A stretch of 64,000 nt of DNA from assembly GCA_027214385.1 (NCBI GenBank), contig JAPVXR010000001.1, forward strand, positions 372,001 through 436,000, in the 5' to 3' direction. The notes below the pieces were generated by a model, which was not told the DNA's origin, did not search any database, and worked only from the letters and a program-made list of their open reading frames with translations. Below are positions 1 to 7,714 of this stretch, one piece after another (within the stretch, counting starts at the first letter, position 1; the number at the start of each line of letters is the position of its first letter). A program made the translations under genes and the position numbers. Origin of the DNA: Cryomorphaceae bacterium 1068. GTDB taxonomy: Bacteria > Bacteroidota > Bacteroidia > Flavobacteriales_D > Cryomorphaceae.

Positions 1-551
1 GTGGTCGTGTAGACGTCGATGCCCAATACATCGGCCAGCACGTCTGGAATCACATCGTCGTCGGGGCGAGGGCGGTTGTAGATCCAATCTACCAAAGTCA
101 GCGTGTCGACACGGTTTCCGTAAACGGTATTCGCACCATAGTCACGGATCCATATTGAGTTTGATTCCGCATCGACGATCTGGACATTGGCCATGCTCTC
201 CAGTGGTCCTCCTGCTGCGCTCCCCATGAGATAGCTCTCAGTGGAGCCCGGGTTTTCGCTGAATATAATCACTTGGGTTTCTTCCATTGCAGCTCGGGTG
301 ATCTGCTTGAGAATGCTTGGAAAACTTCTCCAAGTGATTGTTAATGCCTGAATCTCTTCCCACTCTGCCATAGTTCTGAGATTATCAAATGGGGGAGGAG
401 TCTCAATTCCTTTCGCCTGAGAAAAGTTGTAAGTGCTCATCTTAGCCTTCTCGGCTTCTGTCATATACCTAGGTAGTACTTGTTCAGATTCTTGGGAGAA
501 TGCCGTGAAGCTTAGAGCAAATATGCTCAGAGTAGTAAAGATTCTTTTCAT
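1..551 (-). CDS. Secreted agmatine deiminase / peptidyl-arginine deiminase-like protein (C-terminal part outside window)
   Basis: The gene runs off the left edge; 183 N-terminal residues are visible. A signal peptide (MKRIFTTLSIFALSFTAFSQ) is followed by a segment resembling the Porphyromonas-type deiminase family (PF04371): WEEIQALTITW near residue 60 and the family motif IWIRDYGA near residue 130, which supplies substrate-binding residues in agmatine deiminases. Cytosolic agmatine deiminases have no signal peptide. The secreted form is closer to bacterial peptidyl-arginine deiminases, and in this phylum such proteins often end in a T9SS sorting domain; that end lies outside the window. The family assignment is fairly sure. 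The substrate (free agmatine or protein arginine) and the export route are inference. The ATG at 551 lies just after a terminator hairpin that ends the upstream operon. Confidence 0.75.
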   Translation of the reverse strand, partial: MKRIFTTLSIFALSFTAFSQESEQVLPRYMTEAEKAKMSTYNFSQAKGIETPPPFDNLRTMAEWEEIQALTITWRSFPSILKQITRAAMEETQVIIFSENPGSTESYLMGSAAGGPLESMANVQIVDAESNSIWIRDYGANTVYGNRVDTLTLVDWIYNRPRPDDDVIPDVLADVLGIDVYTT

Positions 552-560
552 GCAAGCAAG

Positions 561-595
561 GTAAAAAGAAAGGCCCGAAATTTCTTTCGAGCCTT
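561..595 (-). terminator. Rho-independent terminator after the BlaR1-like gene
   Basis: An 11-bp stem with one mismatch (570-580 pairs with 585-595, 4-base loop) is followed on the minus strand by a T-rich run, TTTCTTTTTACC. It lies 23 bases past the stop of the BlaR1-like gene and just before the start of the deiminase-like gene, so it separates the two transcripts. Confidence 0.75.
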
Positions 596-618
596 CAAAT
601 GATCATAGGAATCTCAAT

Positions 619-1863
619 CTATTCCAATTCGAATTTAATCGGCAATGTCATCTTGACTTTCACCTTTTTACCACTTTGTTCCCCGGGAGTCCAAGCGGGC
701 ATTTTGCCTACGGTTTCAAGAGCTGCATTGCGCAGTGCCACACTTTGCACGGAAGCTTTTTCTACCACCTCCGGGTTGGTCACATTTCCTGCTTCGTCAA
801 TGACGAAAGTGACGAAAACCTTTCCTGTTTCATCAGCAGCGCTGGCCGATTTCGGGTAAACTGTGTTTTCTGACATGAAAGCAATCAAGCCCTCCATGCC
901 ATCTTTAAATTCAGGCATTTTTTCGACCACATCGAAAACTTCGTCTGAATTGGTTTGAGCCGTTTGTGCTATAGCCGAGGGTTCAGAGCTACTCGTTGTG
1001 GCAGACTCTTCCTTGGTACAACTGTGCAATAGCAGAGCCACTGCTAACACGGGAATGGTTAAGAGATACTTCATTTTACCTGTTTGTTTAGTTTGATTTA
1101 TCATTTGTATTCTGGATTTGAGAAGTGTTTTTTTAGAGAATTGATTGCCGAGCAAATTGACGGGAATTCCTCCCAAAGACTGACTTACCAGCACATGCGA
1201 GTAGGTAATGGTATTTGAAAATCTTTCACAGACCACTTCGTCTGCGCGAAACTCGTGGTTCTCCTCTAAGGCGAATTCCAGGTAGTAGACTGCCGGATTA
1301 AACCACCCGATAATTTTCACCAACTGGATCAAAAGTTTGTCCGCTGAGTGCTTCTCTTCAACATGAACCTTTTCGTGTTCAAGAATCCACTCTTTGTTTT
1401 CAGCGGGAATTTCCTTTCCTAAGGCGATGAGGTTAAAAAAGCTCCATGCTTCCTTTGAATCAGTTTCGACCAGCTTCAATGAGGAAATGGGACTCGTAGA
1501 ATTCCAAGTAAAAAAGGAGAGGGTACCTAAGAGTCTTTTGATGAAAATCGCAGACCCTACCATAATCCCTAAAACGTAGATTGAAGCCAGAACTTCTTGA
1601 AAGGAAAAGTTGAATACCGTTGGTGAATCCGCCAAGGTGTTAGGCGAGATGGTAATGGCCTCCAACCTTAAGCTGGGTAAAAGACCCGACACTGGTTCCA
1701 GATAGCTGATACCTGGAATGGTCCAGGCTATTAGGATGGAGGATAGTAAAACCATCCGGTTAGTCAGGTGATTCTTTTCTTTTCGCAAGGCGAAGAAATA
1801 AAAGATGGCGAATAGTGATAAGTACAAATTCGCCTCCAGCGCGTACAACAGGGCGTTCATCAT
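619..1863 (-). CDS. BlaR1/MecR1-type M56 metallopeptidase with C-terminal TonB domain
   Basis: Membrane sensor-protease of 414 residues. Several hydrophobic segments occupy roughly residues 1-130. The zinc-protease motif HEKVH (HExxH) lies near residue 165 in LEHEKVHVEEKHSADKL, and a further hydrophobic stretch lies near 275. After a low-complexity linker, about 85 C-terminal residues form a TonB-like C-terminal domain (GKVFVTFVIDEAGNV...). In this family the protease is thought to cleave the partner BlaI repressor when a signal arrives. In place of the penicillin-sensing domain of staphylococcal BlaR1 there is a TonB-type module, common in Bacteroidota, so the signal is unlikely to be simply a beta-lactam. 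Its start overlaps the blaI-like gene by 4 bases (ATGA), indicating translational coupling. No beta-lactamase gene is nearby. Confidence 0.85.
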   Translation of the reverse strand: MMNALLYALEANLYLSLFAIFYFFALRKEKNHLTNRMVLLSSILIAWTIPGISYLEPVSGLLPSLRLEAITISPNTLADSPTVFNFSFQEVLASIYVLGIMVGSAIFIKRLLGTLSFFTWNSTSPISSLKLVETDSKEAWSFFNLIALGKEIPAENKEWILEHEKVHVEEKHSADKLLIQLVKIIGWFNPAVYYLEFALEENHEFRADEVVCERFSNTITYSHVLVSQSLGGIPVNLLGNQFSKKTLLKSRIQMINQTKQTGKMKYLLTIPVLAVALLLHSCTKEESATTSSSEPSAIAQTAQTNSDEVFDVVEKMPEFKDGMEGLIAFMSENTVYPKSASAADETGKVFVTFVIDEAGNVTNPEVVEKASVQSVALRNAALETVGKMPAWTPGEQSGKKVKVKMTLPIKFELE

Positions 1864-2231
1864 TTCTTGTTGGTTTTAGCGTCCTCGATCATTTTTAAAA
1901 TTTCATCGAGATCGGATATGTCCATGTTCTTATCCTTTATGAAATAGGAGACCAAGTTTTTTGCTGAGCCGCCAAAGTAGCCTTCAACTACTTTTTCAGC
2001 GGTAAAGGCTCGGTACTCCTCCTTGCTGACAGTCGGGATATATTTATGTGATTTCCCAAAAGCCTTGTGGATGAGAAAGTCTTTGTTTTCTAGAATTCTG
2101 ACAATGGTCGATACAGTATTATACGCTGGTTTTGGCTCGGGATAGCGTTCTATGATTTCTCGAACGAAGCCACCCTTCAACTCCCATAAGTATTGCATTA
2201 CCTGCTCTTCAGCCTTCGTTAATGTTTTCAT
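1860..2231 (-). CDS. BlaI/MecI/CopY-family transcriptional repressor
   Basis: A 123-residue winged-helix repressor. The N-terminus (LTKAEEQVMQYLWELKGGFV) and the recognition-helix region PAYNTVSTIVRILENKDFL match the BlaI/MecI family, whose dimers bind dyad operators and are inactivated by cleavage by a BlaR1-type protease. The gene is first in a two-gene operon with the M56 protease, overlapping it by 4 bases. Two 18-bp dyads lie directly upstream and overlap the promoter, which fits autoregulation. The start ATG lies only 4 bases after the -7 element. The regulated genes beyond its own operon cannot be told from this window. Confidence 0.9.
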   Translation of the reverse strand: MKTLTKAEEQVMQYLWELKGGFVREIIERYPEPKPAYNTVSTIVRILENKDFLIHKAFGKSHKYIPTVSKEEYRAFTAEKVVEGYFGGSAKNLVSYFIKDKNMDISDLDEILKMIEDAKTNKK

Positions 2232-2235
2232 GAAT

Positions 2236-2279
2236 CAAATGTAACTAAAAAGATAGTTAAACAACTAATTATTTAGTTA
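2236..2279 (-). promoter_or_regulatory. blaI promoter overlapped by two BlaI-type operator dyads
   Basis: Dyad 1 (2242-2259) is TAACTA-N6-TAGTTA with perfect 6-base arms. Dyad 2 (2262-2279) is CAACTA-N6-TAGTTA with one mismatch. Their centres are 20 bp apart, about two helical turns. On the minus strand a -7 element TACATTTG (2236-2243) and a -33 TTG (2262-2264), 18 bases apart, match the Bacteroidota promoter. Dyad 1 fills the spacer and overlaps -7; dyad 2 overlaps -33. Repressor binding is inferred from this geometry. Confidence 0.75.
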
Positions 2280-2296
2280 ATATATGAAAAAGATTC

Positions 2297-2947
2297 TTAC
2301 TTGAACTCTATAAGTACTGCGTTCAGAGCTTCTTTAGGTATTCGGTGATCACCGTTGTATTCGTACCAGTGGGCCTCTGCTTTCAATTCGGCGAGATGAT
2401 CTTTGGTTCTTTGGATGTGTTCCTCGTTTAGAAAAGGGTCCTTATTTCCAATAACACAGTGCACCTTAAGGTTTTGTAAAGCAGTGGTTGCCTTCTGTGG
2501 TTTTAGGTCATGTGGAAAAGAGCCTGCCCACAGGATAGCTCGATTGAAGCGAGAAGATTTCCCCAAAGCTAACCATCGCATAGCTGTAGCCACTCCTTGG
2601 GAGAAGCCAAGTAGGATTATTTCTGAATTTGAAGAAATCTGCTGAGCGTCGTAGAGCTGATCTAGGTACTTCACGTAGTCGTCAATATCGTCTAGCCTTT
2701 CTTCTTTGGTCATCCACGAAGCTCCTACCCGTCCTGAAAATCCTTCTAAATAAAATCGATGAATTCCTTCAGGAGCAATCACAAAATTTTCGGAGGGATT
2801 CAGATGTCTGAAGCTTCGAATGAAATATTCGGCCAATTGACCATATCCGTGCAAGACGAACCAAACCCGCTTTGCCTTGGTTATATCGGAGCCATGGGTG
2901 AAATATCGAGCCGTTTTTTCAATTTTGATTTCTCTTTTTTCGCTCAT
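2297..2947 (-). CDS. Phospholipase/carboxylesterase-family alpha/beta hydrolase
   Basis: A 216-residue cytosolic serine hydrolase of the phospholipase/carboxylesterase (PF02230, LysoPL/YpfH-like) type. The visible elements are the oxyanion loop WFVLHGYGQ, the nucleophile elbow GFSQG, an acid residue in GNKDPF and a C-terminal catalytic histidine in NGDHRIP. Such enzymes hydrolyse small carboxyl esters or acyl groups; the substrate here is unknown. A longer reading from 2971 would cross the start of the divergent gene. The start at 2947 is preferred because a TACATTTG promoter element sits 4 bases upstream of it (2952-2959) and the homologous fold begins there. It is monocistronic and divergent from the next gene. 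Confidence 0.8.
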   Translation of the reverse strand: MSEKREIKIEKTARYFTHGSDITKAKRVWFVLHGYGQLAEYFIRSFRHLNPSENFVIAPEGIHRFYLEGFSGRVGASWMTKEERLDDIDDYVKYLDQLYDAQQISSNSEIILLGFSQGVATAMRWLALGKSSRFNRAILWAGSFPHDLKPQKATTALQNLKVHCVIGNKDPFLNEEHIQRTKDHLAELKAEAHWYEYNGDHRIPKEALNAVLIEFK

Positions 2948-2951
2948 AGGC

Positions 2952-2959
2952 CAAATGTA
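2952..2959 (-). promoter_or_regulatory. -7 promoter element before the esterase gene
   Basis: TACATTTG on the minus strand matches the Bacteroidota -7 consensus TAnnTTTG and ends 4 bases before the ATG at 2947. No clear -33 TTG/TTTG at 17-23 bases was found, so this is a weaker call than the blaI promoter. Confidence 0.4.
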
Positions 2960-2964
2960 ACGCA

Positions 2965-3561
2965 ATGGCAAAAGAATTTGTAGACCGTATACTCAATAAA
3001 CTCTTTGGAGATAAATCGGATTCGTCCCGGGAGGAAATGCCTCCTGTTAAAGAGAAACTAAAAAGAAGCGATAAGTTTCTTTATGATTTTCAGGAATGGA
3101 AAGACTCGAGCCGAAGTGCCGCAGTTTTTACTCGATTATCAAGTTTGCATGAGGATGTTCTTAATGGTCAGGAGACCGATTTACTCCATATTCATAAGAC
3201 TCCACAGGCCAATGGATTTTTCTTTGACGACCGAACCGGTATTGAAGTAGAAGAATTCAGTTTTATCCTCGATCATTTCAAAGACAGGGCTCTGGAAGAA
3301 GGTTATTCTATTTATTCCAGTGAGAAGCGATACCAAGAAAAATCCGATTCTGTCCAAGAAATGGAGCGTCACTACCTGAAGCCATCTTTGGATCCTTCTT
3401 TGGAATTACCGATTGATCAGCGTTACGGAAATATATTATTGGAGTATGTGGCCTACAACAAAAAGCCCGCCTATTTAAAGGTAATGGTAAGCTGTTATTC
3501 GGATAGGAATTATACCAATGCACTCGATTTTCGGCAATTGGCAGTGAAGCTTTTTAGTTGA
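2965..3561 (+). CDS. Hypothetical protein
   Basis: A 198-residue protein I do not recognise. It has no signal peptide or membrane segment. The N-terminal third is charged (KRSDKFLYDFQEW), and the C-terminal third looks like an alpha/beta fold (GNILLEYVAYNKKPAYLKVMVSCYSDRNYT). It is probably soluble and cytoplasmic. Codon use looks like that of its neighbours and the reading frame is long and clean, so it is likely a real gene. It is divergent from the esterase gene by 17 bases and its stop lies 1 base from the convergent stop of mltF. No function can be assigned. Confidence 0.7.
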   Translation: MAKEFVDRILNKLFGDKSDSSREEMPPVKEKLKRSDKFLYDFQEWKDSSRSAAVFTRLSSLHEDVLNGQETDLLHIHKTPQANGFFFDDRTGIEVEEFSFILDHFKDRALEEGYSIYSSEKRYQEKSDSVQEMERHYLKPSLDPSLELPIDQRYGNILLEYVAYNKKPAYLKVMVSCYSDRNYTNALDFRQLAVKLFS

Positions 3562-3562
3562 G

Positions 3563-5032
3563 CTAACTCTGGTCGATTACTCGACTGTAGTGCCTGTACT
3601 GATTGATGATTTTCTTGACGTATGTAACAGGCTCTTCACCACGGCAATAACCGTGTTTCACCACGTCTGATGTGTAGTATTCCTTTTGACTTTTGAGCTT
3701 AATGCATTCGGCTACGTTGTTCTCCCAAATCATGGGGTCATAGCCTAGTTCGGCCGCCAAGTTTGTAGCATCAAGTACATGACCTAATCCTGCATTGTAT
3801 GAGGCCAAAGTGAATTGGATTCTAATTTCAGGGTCAGCAATACGATCTTGCCAAAAGCTTTCCAACCTGCTTAAATGAAGAATTGCACCACGGATGTGTT
3901 CTCTCGGTCCCGATGAACTATCAACGCCATACATTTTGGCTGTAGCCGGCATAAATTGCATCAAACCAAATGCACCTGCCCATGAGCGTGCGTTCTCATT
4001 AAATTTGCTCTCTTGATACATTTGTGCTGCCAATAGTCTCCAATCCCAGTCGATTATGTCGGAGTACTCGCGGAGTAGCTCGTCATAATTGCTGATTCGA
4101 TTTCCATTTAGCGAAGAGAATTCTCCATTGTATTCCTCCCATTTTTCTTTGGGAGCTTTGAAGTACTTTTTGTAGATGTATGCATGAACGGAGTTTAATC
4201 GATCATTCTCAAACCAGTCATTCACAGCTTCCAATAGATTGGCGTTTGTCTTGCGAACGGCCCATCCGATTTGACGCGGAAAGCTCAGCTGTACTGATAC
4301 GTCTATATTGCTGTAATAGGTTGCGTTTAGGCTGGCTAGATTATCGTCAGCCACGGTGTAGTCGATTTCTCCATCGGCTACTTTTTGGATTAGCTTCTCA
4401 GGATCTATGTAGCCCGGAGCTTTAATGATTTCGAAAGAGATTCCTGATTCTTTCTGCAAGTTGATTAATCGCTCATAAGAAGGCGATCTGCGGTTGACGT
4501 AGATAGTTTTACCACTTAAATCCAAAGGTCTGAGTAGTAAATTTTTACTGATCTCACGATTGCTCATATTTTGGTGGTTATCCGGAAGCCTTTGTACCAA
4601 AACCAACTTAGTGAAATTATATGGTTCACTAAAAGCGGCTTTTTCCTGACGGTCGCTTGTAATGGCGAGGTTACAGGCTATTAGATCACCCTCTCCCTTG
4701 TTGAGCATATCAAACATGGTGTTCACGTCGGGGATCAGCTGAATCTCCAATTCCACGCCAATGCTTTTGGCAAATCGCTGAAGTAGCTCGTATTCGAAGC
4801 CCATGGCATGCCCTCTATAAATAAAGTATGAAGTAGAAGAATTGAGTGTCAGGGCTACAAGTTTCCCTCTGGCCTTTATTGCTTCAAGGTCAGGTCCCAC
4901 TATAACTTCTTCGGGTAATTCGATAGAAGCTGTTTGGACTTTGGGTGGTGCGTCGTCTTTTTCGCAACCTTGAGGGGTTACGGCCAGAAGAGAAATCACC
5001 ATCCATGCGATATGGTTGCGATGCTTTTGCAT
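3563..5032 (-). CDS. mltF: Membrane-bound lytic murein transglycosylase F
   Basis: A 489-residue protein with the two-domain MltF layout. An N-terminal solute-binding (SBP_bac_3) domain at about residues 50-290 includes GFEYELLQRFAKSIGVELE. It is followed by a soluble lytic transglycosylase domain at about 310-460, with the catalytic glutamate E341 in QESKFN and the Goose-lysozyme-type motifs GLMQFMPATA and SYNAGLGHV. It cleaves the MurNAc-GlcNAc bond of peptidoglycan, forming 1,6-anhydro ends, and the SBP domain allosterically senses muropeptides in characterised members. The N-terminus has a hydrophobic segment ending in TPQGC, a plausible lipobox (Cys23), so it probably sits in the outer membrane. 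MurQ, encoded 14 kb away, would recycle the resulting anhydro-muropeptides. Confidence 0.88.
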   Translation of the reverse strand: MQKHRNHIAWMVISLLAVTPQGCEKDDAPPKVQTASIELPEEVIVGPDLEAIKARGKLVALTLNSSTSYFIYRGHAMGFEYELLQRFAKSIGVELEIQLIPDVNTMFDMLNKGEGDLIACNLAITSDRQEKAAFSEPYNFTKLVLVQRLPDNHQNMSNREISKNLLLRPLDLSGKTIYVNRRSPSYERLINLQKESGISFEIIKAPGYIDPEKLIQKVADGEIDYTVADDNLASLNATYYSNIDVSVQLSFPRQIGWAVRKTNANLLEAVNDWFENDRLNSVHAYIYKKYFKAPKEKWEEYNGEFSSLNGNRISNYDELLREYSDIIDWDWRLLAAQMYQESKFNENARSWAGAFGLMQFMPATAKMYGVDSSSGPREHIRGAILHLSRLESFWQDRIADPEIRIQFTLASYNAGLGHVLDATNLAAELGYDPMIWENNVAECIKLKSQKEYYTSDVVKHGYCRGEEPVTYVKKIINQYRHYSRVIDQS

Positions 5033-5097
5033 GCGTTCAGATGCGGCACTTAGATTGCCAAATCAAAGCATGGATACGAGAGGAAGATTGAGAAGTT

Positions 5098-5688
5098 TCA
5101 AGAATTCAATTCTTCCAGCTTCAATTGAGTGGCAGAAATTAGATCGGGAAAGAAGATTTTAAAGTCATTTGATATAGCCTCGCCATGTTTGGCCAAAGCA
5201 GGAAGTGATTCTTCCATATTGGAGGGAAAACTTGCTCTTCGCGATAAGCCTGTCAGTGCCCGATGAATTCCTTCCTGAGTAGCGTAGTTCCCGAGCCAAT
5301 CCTGCATTTGCATGTACTGAAAGGTTCGTTCAGCTCGTTCATTAAAGACAGAGCGATAGCCGCCTAAAGTCAGGTAAATGAAATCAGTGTAATCGTTCAA
5401 ATCCTGATCGTGGTAATCCGACCAGTTGATAGCCAGGAAATGGTCATAAAAAACATCTTGTACGACACCCGCATACTTTCCAAAATGAGCGTATAGCCTT
5501 TCTCTACTTTGTAATGTGATTTCATGACTATCCGTAAAACTGTCTATAAATCGGTGTAAAACGATACCTTTTTGAATGGGTACATCGTAATTTTTCAGTG
5601 CATTTCCTTTTACCGTATCGGCTATGAAGTTTCCCACCATGATGGGTTTGATTTCGAAAGAGAGAAATTGGTGGGCTAAGAAATTCAT
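5098..5688 (-). CDS. Acyl carrier protein phosphodiesterase-like (AcpH family) protein
   Basis: A 196-residue protein of the ACP phosphodiesterase family (PF04336). Visible family traits are the N-terminus MNFLAHQFLS, GNFIADTVKG, GIVLHRFIDSFTDSH and the central DVFYDHFLAINW, which together supply the conserved His/Asp residues of this HD-like metal site. In E. coli the enzyme removes the phosphopantetheine group from holo-ACP. The start at 5688 is chosen over 5754 because the family begins with this methionine and the extra 22 residues would overlap the divergent kinase gene. Exact substrate in this organism is inferred. Confidence 0.82.
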   Translation of the reverse strand: MNFLAHQFLSFEIKPIMVGNFIADTVKGNALKNYDVPIQKGIVLHRFIDSFTDSHEITLQSRERLYAHFGKYAGVVQDVFYDHFLAINWSDYHDQDLNDYTDFIYLTLGGYRSVFNERAERTFQYMQMQDWLGNYATQEGIHRALTGLSRRASFPSNMEESLPALAKHGEAISNDFKIFFPDLISATQLKLEELNS

Positions 5689-5742
5689 AGGGGGTAAAGG
5701 TAAGCTCAGCAATTGAGTGGAGAAAGAAATCAATTCTACTGC

Positions 5743-5750
5743 TATCTTCG
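5743..5750 (+). promoter_or_regulatory. -7-like element before the kinase gene
   Basis: TATCTTCG (one difference from TAnnTTTG) ends 7 bases before the ATG at 5758. The same TAnnTTCG variant precedes the DUF58 gene at 63040-63047. No clear -33 element was found here. Confidence 0.3.
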
Positions 5751-5757
5751 TCACAAT

Positions 5758-6837
5758 ATGAGCGACGAAAAAGCACTCTATTGGCTCTCACAGGTGGCCG
5801 GCTGGTTTGGCTACATCCTGCTTATCCTATTCACCAATTTGGTGGTGGGTAATGTAGATGTAGGGATCGTAAAGGTTTTGATCGTCAACTTTATTCTTGG
5901 TGTGGGGCTTTCTCACCTTATGAGATTAGTGATTATCAAGAGTGGTTTGCTCAAAACAAAGATCTATAGACTACTGCCAAGATTGATCATCCTTTCGATT
6001 GTGACTGGTATTCTTGCAGCGTTTATATATGGCCTCATCTCCGATCTTTTTTTCGTCGATGTCGACCCGATTCTAGTGATGCCTTACGCCATTATCATCG
6101 AACTGATTATTCCATTTATCACCATCTTTCTTTTTTGGAATATCCTCTATTTTGCTGCCATCTATCTCAAAAATTACGAAAGAGAAGAAGTAAAGAATCT
6201 CCGTTTGACAGCGTCCATGAACGAGGTCGAGCTAAACAACCTCCGATCTCAAATGAATCCGCATTTCATTTTTAATGCATTGAATAGTATACGGGCGCTG
6301 GTAGATGAAAATCCGATTTTAGCCAAAAAGAGTATTACCCAAATGAGTCATATCCTGCGGAGCAGTCTCGCATCCGGAAAGAAGAAATTTGTGAATATCG
6401 GCGAAGAGATGAAAGTGGTGAAGGATTACTTGGAACTTGAGAAGATCAGGTATGAGGAACGCCTGAGTTTTTCAATTCAATTCGGCCCTGAACACATGAA
6501 CTGCTCCATACCTCCTCTATTAATTCAAACATTGGTAGAGAATGCCATCAAGCACGGTATAGCCCATTTGCCTTCAGGGGGCAAAGTCTCGGTGATTTCT
6601 GAATTTGTGGAAGGTGAATTATTGAAGATTTCTGTGATTAATACGGGCCAACTTTCAAAATCAAATGTGATAAATGATTCCACGGGGGTCGGACTTGAAA
6701 ATACCAAGCGAAGGTTAAAACTGCTCTACGGAGGAAAAGCAAATTTGAATATTTACAATCAGGGGAATGAAGTTGTTTGCGAAGTGCTCATTCCTTACAA
6801 ACTAATCAATGCTAAAAATGAAGGTACTTCTTATTGA
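5758..6837 (+). CDS. LytS/YpdA-type sensor histidine kinase
   Basis: A 359-residue membrane histidine kinase of the His_kinase family (PF06580). Four hydrophobic segments fill residues 10-150. The dimerisation/phosphoacceptor block QMNPHFIFNALNSIRAL carries the phosphorylated histidine near residue 180, and the ATPase N-box is LVENAIKHGI. There is no separate sensor domain, so the stimulus is probably perceived in the membrane segments. The start at 5758 (MSDEKALYW) is preferred to an upstream in-frame codon at 5713 because it follows a TATCTTCG promoter-like box. The 3' end overlaps the LytTR regulator gene by 20 bases, so the two form an operon and a cognate pair. Confidence 0.9.
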   Translation: MSDEKALYWLSQVAGWFGYILLILFTNLVVGNVDVGIVKVLIVNFILGVGLSHLMRLVIIKSGLLKTKIYRLLPRLIILSIVTGILAAFIYGLISDLFFVDVDPILVMPYAIIIELIIPFITIFLFWNILYFAAIYLKNYEREEVKNLRLTASMNEVELNNLRSQMNPHFIFNALNSIRALVDENPILAKKSITQMSHILRSSLASGKKKFVNIGEEMKVVKDYLELEKIRYEERLSFSIQFGPEHMNCSIPPLLIQTLVENAIKHGIAHLPSGGKVSVISEFVEGELLKISVINTGQLSKSNVINDSTGVGLENTKRRLKLLYGGKANLNIYNQGNEVVCEVLIPYKLINAKNEGTSY

Positions 6838-7546
6838 CGACGAGCGTCTGGCGCGCAAAGAGCTTTCAAGTCTATTGGAAAAGCACGATAATATTGAAAT
6901 TATCGGGGAGGCGCAAAATGCTGATGAGGCCAAAAAATTAATTGAGGAATTGAATCCGGATCTCATATTCCTCGATATTCAGATGCCTGGAAAGACAGGG
7001 TTTGAATTGCTGGAAGAGTTGGAAGCTACGCCGGAAGTTATCTTTGTCACAGCTTATGACGATTACGCTATTCGGGCATTCGAGGTAAACGCTCTTGATT
7101 ATCTGCTGAAGCCTGTAGATGAGTTAAGACTAGACCATGCCTTACTAAAGGTTCAAGAGAGAGTTGACAAAACGAAAGAGGATGACACCGAGTCTGAAAA
7201 TGATTCTCCATTAACTATGGAAGATCAAATTTTTCTCAAAGACGGCGATAAGTGTTGGTTTGTTACCCTCAAGGATATCAAGATGTTTGAGTCAGAAGGA
7301 AATTACGTTCGTGTATACTTCGGAAACAGCAAGCCCCTCATATTGAAAAGCCTTAACAACCTGGAGAAGCGCTTAATTGAAAAGGACTTTTTCCGCATTA
7401 ACCGTAAGTTCATAGTCAATTTAAAAGAGGTTATTCACATTGAACCTTGGTTTAACGGAGGACTTCAAATTAAACTGAAAACCGGCGAACAGTTGGAAGT
7501 TTCGCGCAGGCAGTCTGCTAAATTTAAGGATCTGTTGAGTCTTTGA
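6818..7546 (+). CDS. LytTR-family response regulator
   Basis: A 242-residue regulator: receiver domain at residues 1-115 (MKVLLIDDE acidic pocket, phosphoacceptor Asp in LIFLDIQMPG, Thr in VTAYD, Lys in YLLKPVD), an acidic linker, then a LytTR DNA-binding domain at about 135-240 (FLKDGDKCWFV, FESEGNYVRVY, FFRINRKFIVNL). The overlapping upstream kinase gene marks its partner. LytTR regulators bind direct repeats in promoters, and in Bacteroidota they often control envelope or exopolymer genes. The targets cannot be read here. A methionine 3 codons upstream is possible, but the receiver fold starts at MKVLLIDD. Confidence 0.92.
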   Translation: MKVLLIDDERLARKELSSLLEKHDNIEIIGEAQNADEAKKLIEELNPDLIFLDIQMPGKTGFELLEELEATPEVIFVTAYDDYAIRAFEVNALDYLLKPVDELRLDHALLKVQERVDKTKEDDTESENDSPLTMEDQIFLKDGDKCWFVTLKDIKMFESEGNYVRVYFGNSKPLILKSLNNLEKRLIEKDFFRINRKFIVNLKEVIHIEPWFNGGLQIKLKTGEQLEVSRRQSAKFKDLLSL

Positions 7547-7714
7547 AATAAGAATTCAACGACGTTTTGTGGATAACCAAAATTTCTAATCCTTCATTGA
7601 TCAATATTAGTCTGCCATAATCCGGCATTGGTAGAAATTCTCTTGATAATTCGATTAAAAACTCGAACCTTAGGGCAGCTAAAGGAGTAAGAGCTAATTG
7701 TAATCAAAAGATTT

